Positions 1 to 8,175 of a stretch of DNA of 64,000 bases are shown piece after piece. Positions within the stretch are counted from its first letter, which is position 1. Every line of letters begins with the position of its first letter. The notes beneath the pieces are model-generated. The model was not told the DNA's origin. It searched no databases and saw nothing but the letters and a program-made list of their open reading frames with translations. A program made the position numbers and the translations under genes. The DNA lies in contig NZ_CP018863.1 in NCBI RefSeq assembly GCF_002849715.1, positions 1,798,001 to 1,862,000 of the forward strand, read 5' to 3'. The stretch is from Arthrobacter crystallopoietes. Its GTDB lineage: Bacteria; Actinomycetota; Actinomycetes; Actinomycetales; Micrococcaceae.

Positions 1-833
1 CCCAGGCGCACAAATGCCAGTACTAGCCGGGTAGCCGAACGTACCGGGAGCGGGAACGGGCCAAGCGACGGTTTCTTCAGGCCCAGCAGATCCAGATAAT
101 GGGGTTCCAGCGTGTTGACCGCGCCAGCGAAAAGGATCTGGTAGCCGAGCCGCTGGGAGCGGGGGAGCGGCGGGTGGCGGATGAACTCCACAGCCTCTGA
201 CACCTTGGCATCATGCAGCAATTCCGGGCGGAAGGCGGCCAGCTGCTCATCCAGTTCTGCGCGGGTCCGGGGCGGATGGGGAACCTGCATCAGCTCTCCG
301 GCCTTGGCCCACTCGGCGACGTACTGGTCCTGGCCGCCCGGTATCGGTTTTCCGTATGCGGTATGCGCGGCCAGGAAGGCCTCCACGAAGGCCAGATGTA
401 CCCAGCTGAGCAGGTCGGGATCATTGGCATAGTAGCTGCGGGTTGCTCCCCGGGCATCCGTGTAAGTGCCGCGGACCCTTTCGTGCAGTTTCAGGATGCG
501 TTCGCAGGCGGTGTGCGCCGCAGCCGTATCGCCATAGGTGACCGTCATGATCCACCGGCTGGTGGACGCCAGCCGGACCAGCGGCCGTTCCCGATACATG
601 GAGAAATCGTCCACGCCCGCCAACGCACCCGGATGCAGTGATTGCACCAGCAGCGCCCTGATCCCTCCGACCAGCGTGTTCACGGAGCCGTGAACAGCCC
701 AGACGGCCGAGCCCGGGGCGAAGAAACCTTCGTCCTTTCCCTCGGCGAGATCCAGAGCCCACTGCGGCACTTCCCCGTTGGTGGCCGACAACGTCCTCCG
801 AAGCTCGCGCCGCAGCACTTTGAGTGCGCCCAT
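1..833 (-). CDS. MpaB-family oxygenase (DUF2236), C-terminus cut by window edge
   Basis: About 277 residues are readable on the minus strand, starting at the ATG at 833 and running off the left edge. Family hallmarks visible: FFAPGSAVWAVHG near residue 42, LLVQSLHPGALAGVDDFS shortly after, then RWIMTVTYGDT. This is the MpaB / latex-clearing-protein fold (DUF2236, PF09995), whose characterised members are haem oxygenases; the substrate here is unknown. An AATAAT box at 840-845 lies exactly 6 nt before the ATG, suggesting a leaderless start. Other frames across this region are shadows. The next gene is on the same strand but 225 bp upstream with its own terminator. Confidence 0.85.
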   Translation of the reverse strand, partial: MGALKVLRRELRRTLSATNGEVPQWALDLAEGKDEGFFAPGSAVWAVHGSVNTLVGGIRALLVQSLHPGALAGVDDFSMYRERPLVRLASTSRWIMTVTYGDTAAAHTACERILKLHERVRGTYTDARGATRSYYANDPDLLSWVHLAFVEAFLAAHTAYGKPIPGGQDQYVAEWAKAGELMQVPHPPRTRAELDEQLAAFRPELLHDAKVSEAVEFIRHPPLPRSQRLGYQILFAGAVNTLEPHYLDLLGLKKPSLGPFPLPVRSATRLVLAFVRL

Positions 834-969
834 GCCTTCATTATTGAACGGGCGGCAGCAACTGTCATCGCCGCCGGGCGGATTGCCGCCGCGACTGAAT
901 CAACTGGAGAGAACAGGGGCGGTAGGCCTCCGTTGGACCCCAGTTCTCTCCACTCAAGCGGAAACCAAA

Positions 970-1019
970 GTACGACGCCGGGTGACCGGCGAATCCAAGC
1001 CGGGCACCCGACGTCGTAC
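970..1019 (-). terminator. terminator hairpin after the dioxygenase gene
   Basis: Arms 970-984 and 1005-1019 are complementary over 15 bp with one mismatch. On the minus strand the stem is followed by CTTTGGTTTCC, a modest T-rich tail. It lies about 40 bp past the stop of the dioxygenase gene. Confidence 0.6.
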
Positions 1020-1057
1020 GCGGGTTATTGAAGCGCCAGCGAAGATGGCGCGGGAAG

Positions 1058-2086
1058 CTACTTGGCGAGCAGCTCGGGGTAGTACTTTTCGGTCACATCG
1101 GGGTGGGCGCGCGCGCGTCCCTTGAGCATGTTGGCGCCGAACTGGGCCAGCATCGGGTTGTTCGGATCGTCCGAGAGGCCGCGGGATTCGGACTTCAGCT
1201 CGTCCGGGAGCGGGATCGGGTCGATCTTGGCATCCAGTCGCGGCGACCAGAAGAACGGTACCGAGTAGCGGTCCACGCCGGGCGGCGGGGCTTGCACGCG
1301 GTGAATGGTTGCGGTGATGTAGCCTTCCGTGGCCACCTCCAGCATCTCGCCCAGGTTCACCACCAGCGCGCCTTCGATCGGCTCGACCGGCAGCCATTCG
1401 GTGGTGCCGGGAGGCTGCACTTCAAGGCCGCCAACCTGGTCCTGCAGCAGCAGCGTGATGAAGCCGTAGTCGGCGTGGATGCCCACGCCCTGGTCCCCGG
1501 CATCCTCGACGACGCCGCCAACGTAGTGCACCAGCTTGCCCATCCAGTGCGGGCTGCCGGCATACGCTGCGTCGAAGTAGTCCTCGGGCAGGCCGAGGCC
1601 CACGCCGATGCCGGAGAGCAGTTCCCGGCCCACGGTGGACATCAGGTCCGCCCAGGCCATGGCCTTCTCGCGCAGATCCGGCTGGGCCTGGTCCGGCCAC
1701 TGGTTCGGGCCGCGCAGCAGCAGGTACTTCTGGTCCTCGGTGTAATCGGCAACCGGTTCTGACTCCGGCGAGTAGTCCAGCTGCTCGCGGGCATCCGCTT
1801 TGCCCTGGGTGCGCTCGGTGCCCATCCGGGTGTAGCCGCGGAAGTGCGGCGAGTTGCGGTTGTCCAGCTTCAACCGTTCCTCGAGCGGCAGGTTGAAGAA
1901 GCGCTTCATGGCGTCGAAGAGCTCTGCCACCTGGTGCTCGCCGGCGCCGTAGCCGGTGATCTGGAAGAAGCCGACCCGGTGAGCGGCGTCGCGCAGCTGG
2001 TCGACGAAGACGGGGTTGAAAGAGCCGTCTTCGTGGCGTGCAGTTCGGAGGTCTAGAACAGGTATGGTCCCCTGGTTGTTTGACAT
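1058..2086 (-). CDS. isopenicillin N synthase-like Fe(II)/2-oxoglutarate oxygenase
   Basis: A 342-residue protein of the 2OG-Fe(II) oxygenase superfamily, close to the usual 330-350 for isopenicillin-N-synthase-like enzymes. N-terminal DIOX_N region at about residues 8-120 (IPVLDLRTA, VGFFQITGYG). The iron triad is H204-x-D206 (GIHADYGF) and H262; R273 and S275 (RYSVPFF) form the RxS cosubstrate pocket. All metal ligands are present, so it should be active, but the substrate cannot be read from sequence. A TAGTCT box at 2093-2098 sits 6 nt before the ATG, consistent with a leaderless transcript. It stands alone between a terminator and a HAD gene of the same orientation. Confidence 0.9.
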   Translation of the reverse strand: MSNNQGTIPVLDLRTARHEDGSFNPVFVDQLRDAAHRVGFFQITGYGAGEHQVAELFDAMKRFFNLPLEERLKLDNRNSPHFRGYTRMGTERTQGKADAREQLDYSPESEPVADYTEDQKYLLLRGPNQWPDQAQPDLREKAMAWADLMSTVGRELLSGIGVGLGLPEDYFDAAYAGSPHWMGKLVHYVGGVVEDAGDQGVGIHADYGFITLLLQDQVGGLEVQPPGTTEWLPVEPIEGALVVNLGEMLEVATEGYITATIHRVQAPPPGVDRYSVPFFWSPRLDAKIDPIPLPDELKSESRGLSDDPNNPMLAQFGANMLKGRARAHPDVTEKYYPELLAK

Positions 2087-2162
2087 GCTCGCAGACTAGC
2101 ACTCGTCATACTTGACATCCGCGCGTCGGTTACGAAATGTGTTTTTCTGCCCCAGGCGTGCT

Positions 2163-3074
2163 TTAGAGCGTCTTGGCGATGGCCGCCCAGGTACGCAGGA
2201 AAGCGCCACCCGAGTACTCGTGGATGGAGTCCGGGAAGCCCAGGTGCGCGGCGGTCAGCACCGGGTACGGCTTCTCCGGGATGCCGTCCGCGGGACGCAC
2301 GTCCACGTGGACCACCGCATGCCCGTTGTAGTGCAGGGTGTCCGCCATCGCGTAGTCGGTGCGGGAATCGCCCATGGTCCGCCAGGCGTGCGGAATGACC
2401 CCCTCTGCCGCGAGCAATTCCAGGGCCCGCTGGGCGCCGAGGTCCTTGCCCAGCCGGATCGATTCGATATCGGTGGAGATGATGGTCGGATCCAGCCGGT
2501 AGTCCACCTGGTCATCGCTGTCCGGCTCATGGTGGTCCAGCCGGCTGGCACCCAAGTTGAACTTGCCCATCAAAGCCAGCGCCTCGGCGTCGAACTCTTC
2601 CTGCAGCCGCCGGTATTCGAGGTTGTCCGCCTCGACAACCTGTTCCACGGAGACCATCGCGTGCTTGGTCTCGTCGAAGAACATGTGGCTGGAGTAGCGG
2701 GTCGCCACCAGCTGCCGGATCTCCGCGGCGTAGTCCTGCGGGACGGACAGCGAGCGGTCAACGTGGATGGTGCCCGGGCCCTCGGCGCCGAAGCTGAACC
2801 AGACCGCGCCCTTCTCGCACACCGCATGGAAGCGGACGCCGCTGGGGATGCCGGCGGCCAGCATCGGCTCCATGACCTGCTCGCGGATGAAGGCATCCGA
2901 GCGGCCGGTATTGAAGACCACCGGCCAGCCTTTTGAAGCCATGGTCAGGAGTGCCTCGAGAATGCTCGCCGGCACGGTGCGGCTGACCGGGCTGGCAATC
3001 GGACCGTCCACATCAAGCAGGAGACCGATGGGTGGCTGGGCAGGGCGGTGCGGTGTGCCGGCGGTGAGAGTCAT
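2163..3074 (-). CDS. HAD-superfamily hydrolase
   Basis: 303 residues from the ATG at 3074. HAD motif I is LLLDVDGPI at about residues 17-25 (nucleophile D then D+2), motif II is VVFNTGR, and the C-terminal GDSRTDYAMAD holds the acidic motif IV; the cap between them is of the Cof/MPGP type. Likely a cytosolic phosphatase of small phosphorylated metabolites. The reading frame stays open upstream of 3074, but that would overlap the divergent gene at 3197. A GATAAT box at 3081-3086, exactly 6 nt before this ATG, supports 3074 as a leaderless start. Substrate unknown. Confidence 0.8.
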   Translation of the reverse strand: MTLTAGTPHRPAQPPIGLLLDVDGPIASPVSRTVPASILEALLTMASKGWPVVFNTGRSDAFIREQVMEPMLAAGIPSGVRFHAVCEKGAVWFSFGAEGPGTIHVDRSLSVPQDYAAEIRQLVATRYSSHMFFDETKHAMVSVEQVVEADNLEYRRLQEEFDAEALALMGKFNLGASRLDHHEPDSDDQVDYRLDPTIISTDIESIRLGKDLGAQRALELLAAEGVIPHAWRTMGDSRTDYAMADTLHYNGHAVVHVDVRPADGIPEKPYPVLTAAHLGFPDSIHEYSGGAFLRTWAAIAKTL

Positions 3075-3196
3075 GTCCTCATTATCCCAATCCGCCGCGC
3101 TGCGTCGAAGGCAGCCGGGTGACCCTACGTTTTCTCCAAGGTTTTGGTTGCAAGCTGAAGGGACCACACCATCCAGACGTAGTTGGGGATACGGAA

Positions 3197-3865
3197 ATGA
3201 TGACAGTAGTTGGGGAACATACTGTCGCGCCTGAGTCCGAAGGAACCGAGGTTCCAACGGGCTTGACGCGCAGAGTATTTGGAGTCCTAGTAGGCGCCGG
3301 CGTGGCCGGCATTATTGGCGGAGGCAGCCTTCTCTCAGCCTCGAAGAACGCCGCGGATACCGGAGGGATCTCCCGCGGATCCGGTGTCTGGACAACCTTC
3401 GGGAGCGTCCGCATCGTAGCCGCGGAAAGACAGTCGCGGATGCCGCAGGCCCCGGGCGCGGGGGGTTCTACCGCGGCCGCTACCGGTGCAGCATCATCCG
3501 GCCACGACCATGGCGGCGCAGCTGTGTCCGGCACCCAGCCGGCCAACTTCACCTGGGGCGACCATGTGGTGCTGCAGCTCGAAGTCCACAACGGACTGGA
3601 CCGACCCGTCCTCTTCTCGCCCGGCCAGCTGAGGCTGAAGGTGGGATCCGATGGGCCCACTGTCACCAACAGGTCATCCGGCGCCGGCAAGGGCGCTTTG
3701 GAACCAGGCGCTACCAACAACTTCTGGATCAGCTTCCTGGTGCCCTCCGACAATGAGCAGCTGTCCGCCGAATTCACGGATCCGTGGTCGGACGGCGCGC
3801 CGCTGGCCCTGGAACTGCCCACGGTCCTCCGCCGGCCCGGATGGCTGGAGAACAATCATGGGTGA
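3197..3865 (+). CDS. Tat-exported small protein of the multicopper oxidase operon
   Basis: 222 residues from ATG 3197 (GGGGA 7 nt upstream). Residues 24-45 look like a twin-arginine signal: T-R-R-V-F-G followed by a hydrophobic Gly/Ala-rich run. Next comes a Gly/Ala/Ser linker with GHDHGG, a possible copper ligand, then a beta-rich domain (WGDHVVLQLEVHN, FWISFLVPSD) resembling an immunoglobulin-like or DUF4352-type fold. The stop overlaps the ATG of the next gene by 8 nt, so it is translated with the two oxidase genes. I do not recognise a named family. A role as copper donor or export partner for the oxidase is inference from context. Confidence 0.7.
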   Translation: MMTVVGEHTVAPESEGTEVPTGLTRRVFGVLVGAGVAGIIGGGSLLSASKNAADTGGISRGSGVWTTFGSVRIVAAERQSRMPQAPGAGGSTAAATGAASSGHDHGGAAVSGTQPANFTWGDHVVLQLEVHNGLDRPVLFSPGQLRLKVGSDGPTVTNRSSGAGKGALEPGATNNFWISFLVPSDNEQLSAEFTDPWSDGAPLALELPTVLRRPGWLENNHG

Positions 3866-5441
3866 GTTCGAAAACAACGTTCAGCACAACGACGACGGCG
3901 GGGCCCTCCCTGGCGAGGACGCACCGGTGAGCCGCTGGAGCTTCGTGAAATACGGGGCTGCCGCGGGGCTCGGCGCGCTGGCACTGGCCGGTGCGCAGCC
4001 GGCCCACGCGCGAACCGCGACGCCGACGGAGGAGGCGGAGGCCCCGGAGGCCACCGATCTAGCGACGGGTGTTGCTACCGGTGTGGCTACCGAAGAGGCT
4101 GAGGAGCTGGAGCCGGCTGACGAGGCAACCGACGAAGCTCTGGACGAGGAGCCCACCGACAAGGCGACCGACGAAGCGGAAGCTCCGGACGCAGAGCTGC
4201 TGGAATCGGACCGGGAAGTGCTGGATGTCTACATTAACGAGGGCTACCTCAAGATGGTGGATGACTCGCTGGTCTACTTCCGCGGGTTCGGCGACCGCCC
4301 CACCGAGAAGAACGACGCCAACCCCAGCCTCACCCTAAAGCCCAAGGTCTTCCTGAAGGACGACACCTGGGTGGACAGCCGGATCTACCCAGTAGGCGCG
4401 CCGGAACCGCCCCGCGGTACACCGACGCCGCTGGGGCCGGACCCTGAAAATCCCGGCCAGTACTTCGTCCGCAGAGCCCACTGGGGCAGCTTCATGCCGG
4501 AGCGGGTGATTGTGGCCGAAACCGGCAGCACGATCACGCTGCGCGTGCACAACCGGCTGGCCAAGGACCACGAGTTTGCCATCCACAAGGCCGGCGACGA
4601 CGGCGAAGACGTCAGCACTGGCAAAATCGCTCCCGGCAAGGTCGGCACGCTGGAACTGAAGGCGCCGGAACCCGGAGTCTACATTTACAGCGATCCGGGC
4701 AACCAGCCGGTGGAACGGACCCTGGGCCTGTACGGGGCACTGGTGGTCATGGACCCGTCGGACGCTTGGTGCATCTCGACGGACGCGGCCGAATTTGAAC
4801 GCCAGTGGGTCTGGCTCTGCCATGCCGTGGATCCGGTGTGGGCCAACATCGAGGCCAAGGGCGGCACCGTGGACCCGGCCAAGCAGAAGGCTGTGCCGCG
4901 TTACTTCACGCTCAATGGCCGCAGCGGCTACGAGTCCATGGGCATGACCCGCAACGACGCGTTGAACCGCGCCTCCGATGAGGAGACCACGATCTCGGGG
5001 TACCCGCGGCAGTTCGACGCCCGGGAGTTCGCCGAGGGCTCGGCCATCGGCTCGCTGCGCGGCGGGCAGCTGGTCCGCATCGTCAACTGCGGGATTGTCT
5101 ACCACCAGATGCACTTCCACGGCAACCACCTGTGGACCGTGCGCTGCGATAACGAGGACTGGAGCCGCGACGAAGGGCATGTGGATGAGAACGGCTACGT
5201 CTGCATCCAGCAGTGGGAAGACGTCATCAAGGTCAGAGGGATGGAATCCAAGGATGCCATCATCCCGATCAAGCGGCCGCCGGACGCGGTTGACCAGGTC
5301 TGGGCCAATCGGAAAACCGATTGGGCGTACCCCATGCACTGCCACTCCGAATCTTCCCAGACCGCCGCTGGCGGCATGTACCCGGGCGGTCTGACCTCAC
5401 ACTGGATCATTAAAGCGCCTCTCGAAGGAGCGAAATCATGA
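3858..5441 (+). CDS. multicopper oxidase subunit carrying the C-terminal-type copper motifs
   Basis: 527 residues. A signal-like segment (SRWSFVKYGAAAGLGAL, then AHA) resembles a Tat signal with the second Arg replaced by Trp. Residues about 50-110 are a Glu/Ala/Thr-rich linker. Two cupredoxin-like domains follow: one without His motifs (about 170-310), and one with H416-QM-H419-F-H421-G and H494-C495-H496, the HxxHxH and HCH motifs of the last domain of laccases. The His expected four residues after HCH is Ser, though a Met remains. HxHG is absent here and is found in the next gene, which overlaps by 4 nt (ATGA). This looks like half of a split oxidase. Partner protein and substrate are inferred. 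Confidence 0.8.
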   Translation: MGEFENNVQHNDDGGALPGEDAPVSRWSFVKYGAAAGLGALALAGAQPAHARTATPTEEAEAPEATDLATGVATGVATEEAEELEPADEATDEALDEEPTDKATDEAEAPDAELLESDREVLDVYINEGYLKMVDDSLVYFRGFGDRPTEKNDANPSLTLKPKVFLKDDTWVDSRIYPVGAPEPPRGTPTPLGPDPENPGQYFVRRAHWGSFMPERVIVAETGSTITLRVHNRLAKDHEFAIHKAGDDGEDVSTGKIAPGKVGTLELKAPEPGVYIYSDPGNQPVERTLGLYGALVVMDPSDAWCISTDAAEFERQWVWLCHAVDPVWANIEAKGGTVDPAKQKAVPRYFTLNGRSGYESMGMTRNDALNRASDEETTISGYPRQFDAREFAEGSAIGSLRGGQLVRIVNCGIVYHQMHFHGNHLWTVRCDNEDWSRDEGHVDENGYVCIQQWEDVIKVRGMESKDAIIPIKRPPDAVDQVWANRKTDWAYPMHCHSESSQTAAGGMYPGGLTSHWIIKAPLEGAKS

Positions 5442-7132
5442 TGGAAACATTGCTCCCGGGCAGAAGGCTGAGCTTCCAGGAGCGGAAGGCCGCCGAGAAG
5501 AAGCGCAAGGAAGCCGCAGCGAAGAAGAAGCGGGAACAGGAGGCCCGGCGCAAGCGCGAGGCCGAGGCGAAGAAGCGGGCCGCGGAAGCGCGGAAAAAGC
5601 GCGAAGCCGAAGCAAAGAAGCGTGCCGCCGAAGCCAAGCGCAAGGCCGATGAGGCGAAAAAGCGGCGCGAGGCGGAAGCAAAGAAGCGCGCCGAGGAGGC
5701 CAAGCGCCGGCGCGAGGAAGACGCGCGCCGGAAGCAGGCGGCCGAGGAAAAGCGCCGCCGCGAGGAGGAAGAGGCCAGCAAGCCCAAGCCGCCGCCGACT
5801 TCGACCACGCCGCCTCCAACGGACCCTAACAAGCCCACGGAGCCCGACGAAAACACCGATCCCTCGGACCCGGAGGACAACACCGGGACCGAGCCGGAAG
5901 ACAGCACTGATCCTACCGAACCGGACGGCAACACTGATCCGACCGAACCGGATGACAACAGCGGGTCCACCGATCCGGACCCCGAACCCGAGCCGGTCCC
6001 GGAGCCTCCCGTTGTGGAGGAGGAAGCCCGGCACATCTTCGACAGCCAGGTGGACTTCAGCTCGAACCAGAACGAGCAGGATATGCCGGTCACCGAATTC
6101 AAGATGACCCCGAACATCAGCTACGAACTCGACTTCTACGGCACCGACCTGAGGTTCGACGACGGCGCCGAAGTGGAGATGTGGAGCTTCGAAACCGACG
6201 ATCAGCGCAAGTGCTTCCCTGGCCCACTGATCAGGCCGAAGGAAGGCCAGATTTTCCACGCCAGTTTCAGCCCGAGCAAAGGCAACCACACCATCCACTG
6301 GCACGGTATGGAACCGGACCCCCGGAACGACGGCGTGGGGCACACCTCCTTCGAGATCGCTGGGGAATACACCTACCAGTGGCAGCCGGAGAAGGGCAGG
6401 CCTGGCGTCGCCGACTACGGGACGGCCGGAACGTACTTCTACCACTGCCACGTGAACACCACGCTCCACGTACAGATGGGCATGTTCGGGCCCCTCATCA
6501 TCGACCCGATCGTGCATGAGGATTTCCCCGTCACCCCGGGAGCCCGTCGGGCGTTCGTGGACGGACCGGAGTACGACATCGACACCGAAGCGCTCCTGAT
6601 CCCGTACAGCCTGGATACGCGCTGGCACGGCATGAACCATGCTGCCGGCCTGTCGGGCGAAGACGCGGGCCTGAACCACTTCCAGCCGAAACATTTCTAC
6701 GCGTTGGGAGGGGAGCTCGCGCGCCGTCCCAGCGGCAAGGAACAGGTTTGGTCGATGAAGTCGCTGCGCGCCAACGTGTACAAAGAGGGTGACTACCGCA
6801 AGCCCACCCTGCTGCGGTTGCTGAACGCCAACTACCTGCCCACCATGCTGCGGTTCCAGGACAAGTACGGCAATCCGGTAGCCATGGCCGAGGTCATTGC
6901 CCACGATGGCAGGCCGTACCGCGACACCCACGAGAAGGACGGGGTCTCACTGCCCTGTCGCGACGCCGGCTACCCCATGATGACCAGCGCACTGGCATCC
7001 GGGTCCGCTGAGCGGTATGATCTGCTGCTCTTCCCTCCGGCAGCGGGGGACTACCAGGTGGTGCTGGACTTCAAGGACTGGATCACCGACGAGGTGATCG
7101 GCCAGCGCATTATCCCGCTGAAGGCCTCGTAA
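5438..7132 (+). CDS. multicopper oxidase subunit with N-terminal-type copper motifs and long Lys/Ala/Glu coiled coil
   Basis: 564 residues, start overlapping the previous stop as ATGA. Residues about 15-115 are a TolA-like Lys/Ala/Glu/Arg-rich coiled coil built from repeated AEAKKRAAEA units; 115-190 is Pro/Thr/Asp-rich. Cupredoxin domain 1 carries H287-W-H289-G and H336-C337-H338 with H344 and M349, a complete type 1 site plus half of a trinuclear site. A second cupredoxin-like domain (ERYDLLLFPP) has no copper motif. No signal peptide or membrane segment is visible, so export would have to ride on a partner. The gene ends just before a strong terminator. Confidence 0.8.
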   Translation: MMETLLPGRRLSFQERKAAEKKRKEAAAKKKREQEARRKREAEAKKRAAEARKKREAEAKKRAAEAKRKADEAKKRREAEAKKRAEEAKRRREEDARRKQAAEEKRRREEEEASKPKPPPTSTTPPPTDPNKPTEPDENTDPSDPEDNTGTEPEDSTDPTEPDGNTDPTEPDDNSGSTDPDPEPEPVPEPPVVEEEARHIFDSQVDFSSNQNEQDMPVTEFKMTPNISYELDFYGTDLRFDDGAEVEMWSFETDDQRKCFPGPLIRPKEGQIFHASFSPSKGNHTIHWHGMEPDPRNDGVGHTSFEIAGEYTYQWQPEKGRPGVADYGTAGTYFYHCHVNTTLHVQMGMFGPLIIDPIVHEDFPVTPGARRAFVDGPEYDIDTEALLIPYSLDTRWHGMNHAAGLSGEDAGLNHFQPKHFYALGGELARRPSGKEQVWSMKSLRANVYKEGDYRKPTLLRLLNANYLPTMLRFQDKYGNPVAMAEVIAHDGRPYRDTHEKDGVSLPCRDAGYPMMTSALASGSAERYDLLLFPPAAGDYQVVLDFKDWITDEVIGQRIIPLKAS

Positions 7133-7151
7133 CCTTTTGGGTACAAGAAGG

Positions 7152-7195
7152 GCACGCGCCGGATGAAATGTTTCGTTCGGCGCGTGTCTTCTCTA
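7152..7195 (+). terminator. terminator of the multicopper oxidase operon
   Basis: Arms 7153-7168 and 7171-7186 pair over about 16 bp with two G-U or mismatch positions and a 2-nt loop. TCTTCTCT follows on the plus strand. Confidence 0.7.
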
Positions 7196-7199
7196 CGCT
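7194..7199 (+). promoter_or_regulatory. -10 box of a leaderless promoter
   Basis: TACGCT ends 6 nt before the GTG at 7206. The same hexamer and spacing recur at 11798-11803 and, on the minus strand, at 31118-31123. Confidence 0.5.
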
Positions 7200-7205
7200 G
7201 GATTG

Positions 7206-7505
7206 GTGATCTTCAAAGCCGTAGGCGACAGCCGCCCATATCCTGACCATGGTTACGAGAGCCCCAAGGACTGGGCCAGCGTACCGCCGCGCCAGGTCCG
7301 GCTCGACGAACTCATCACCACCAAGAGCACGCTCGATCTGGAGGCGCTGCTGGCCGAAGATTCCACGTTCTTCGGCGACCTGTTCCCGCATGTGGTCCAG
7401 TGGCAGGGCAAGTTGTACCTCGAAGACGGCCTCCACCGGGCCGTCCGGACCGCCCTGCACCAGCGGGCAGTCCTGCATGCACGGGTGCTCGTGATCGATG
7501 ACTAA
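7206..7505 (+). CDS. small conserved actinobacterial protein with ParB-like GLHR motif
   Basis: 99 residues. Contains VRLDELITTKSTLDLEALLAE and LYLEDGLHRAV, the latter resembling the GxHR motif of ParB/sulfiredoxin-like domains. Orthologues next to LytR_C genes are, as far as I recall, often labelled VapB-type antitoxin, but no VapC-like toxin is present here, so a toxin-antitoxin role is doubtful. GTG 7206 is chosen over TTG 7203 because TACGCT lies exactly 6 nt upstream of it. The stop overlaps the next gene by 8 nt, indicating co-translation. Confidence 0.7.
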   Translation: MIFKAVGDSRPYPDHGYESPKDWASVPPRQVRLDELITTKSTLDLEALLAEDSTFFGDLFPHVVQWQGKLYLEDGLHRAVRTALHQRAVLHARVLVIDD

Positions 7506-8172
7506 GCCCTCGAACCTGCCGCAGAAGCCGAAGCGGAAGCCAACGGAAACGCTGCGTCTGCAGGGCCGCAATATCATCACGGAGGACGACCTGGACGAAG
7601 TCTTTCCCGACGACGGCGACGTAGAGAAGCCGGAAATCTACAGCCACCGGAAGATCCTGCATGGTTTTGTCCTGACGCTGCTGGTGGCTCTCATCATTGC
7701 CTCCGTTCTGACTGCCCTGGCGGTGGTGCGCGGCGACCTGAAGATTCCGGGCTGGTCCCACACTCCGACACCCGAGGCGACGTGCCCAGCAGCCGTGCAC
7801 GAATACCCGCCGAACGATTCCATTACCGTGAACGTATATAACGGCACGCAGGAGGAAGGCCTGGCAGGCCAGACTTCCGGCCTGCTTGCCAAGCGCGGTT
7901 ACGAGATCGGCGAAGTCGCTTCGAAGCGCATGAGCCGCACAGGCCTCACCGCCGTCATCATTTCCGGGCCTGCCGGGGAGGCCAACGCCTTCAACCTGCA
8001 GCGGAACATTCCGGAAACGGAATACGTGGCGGATCAACGCGAAGATGCCAGTGTGGATGTCGTACTCGGGTCCCAGTTCAAGCAGCTCGTTCCGACGGAC
8101 AGCGTCGACCAAACTGCGGGAACGCTGAGCTGCCCGCGGCTCTCGCCCGAACCCACTGAAGCCGCAAAGTAG
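7498..8172 (+). CDS. LytR C-terminal domain membrane protein
   Basis: 224 residues. A cytoplasmic basic/acidic N-terminus (about 1-52), one membrane segment at about 55-77 (LHGFVLTLLVALIIASVL), then an extracellular LytR_C domain at about 100-200 (ITVNVYNGTQEEGLAGQTS, VDVVLGSQF). LytR_C domains occur in LCP cell-wall ligases and as stand-alone membrane proteins; no LCP catalytic domain is present here, so an accessory cell-envelope role is likely. It overlaps the upstream small gene and converges with the MFS gene, whose end is only 3 bp away. Confidence 0.85.
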   Translation: MTKPSNLPQKPKRKPTETLRLQGRNIITEDDLDEVFPDDGDVEKPEIYSHRKILHGFVLTLLVALIIASVLTALAVVRGDLKIPGWSHTPTPEATCPAAVHEYPPNDSITVNVYNGTQEEGLAGQTSGLLAKRGYEIGEVASKRMSRTGLTAVIISGPAGEANAFNLQRNIPETEYVADQREDASVDVVLGSQFKQLVPTDSVDQTAGTLSCPRLSPEPTEAAK

Positions 8173-8175
8173 GTT

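Noticed and set aside
5480..5790. Periodic repeats that might suggest a CRISPR array or satellite
   Set aside because: They are in-frame codon repeats (Lys/Ala/Glu) of a coiled coil, without equal spacers.
5195..6931. Long minus-strand open frame opposite the oxidase genes
   Set aside because: High-GC antisense shadow: low-complexity Gly/Leu/Arg translation without motifs, while the plus-strand genes carry clear copper motifs and overlapping starts.
7206..7505. Toxin-antitoxin system
   Set aside because: Although similar proteins may be labelled VapB, no toxin partner is encoded next to it; the overlapping neighbour is a LytR_C membrane protein.
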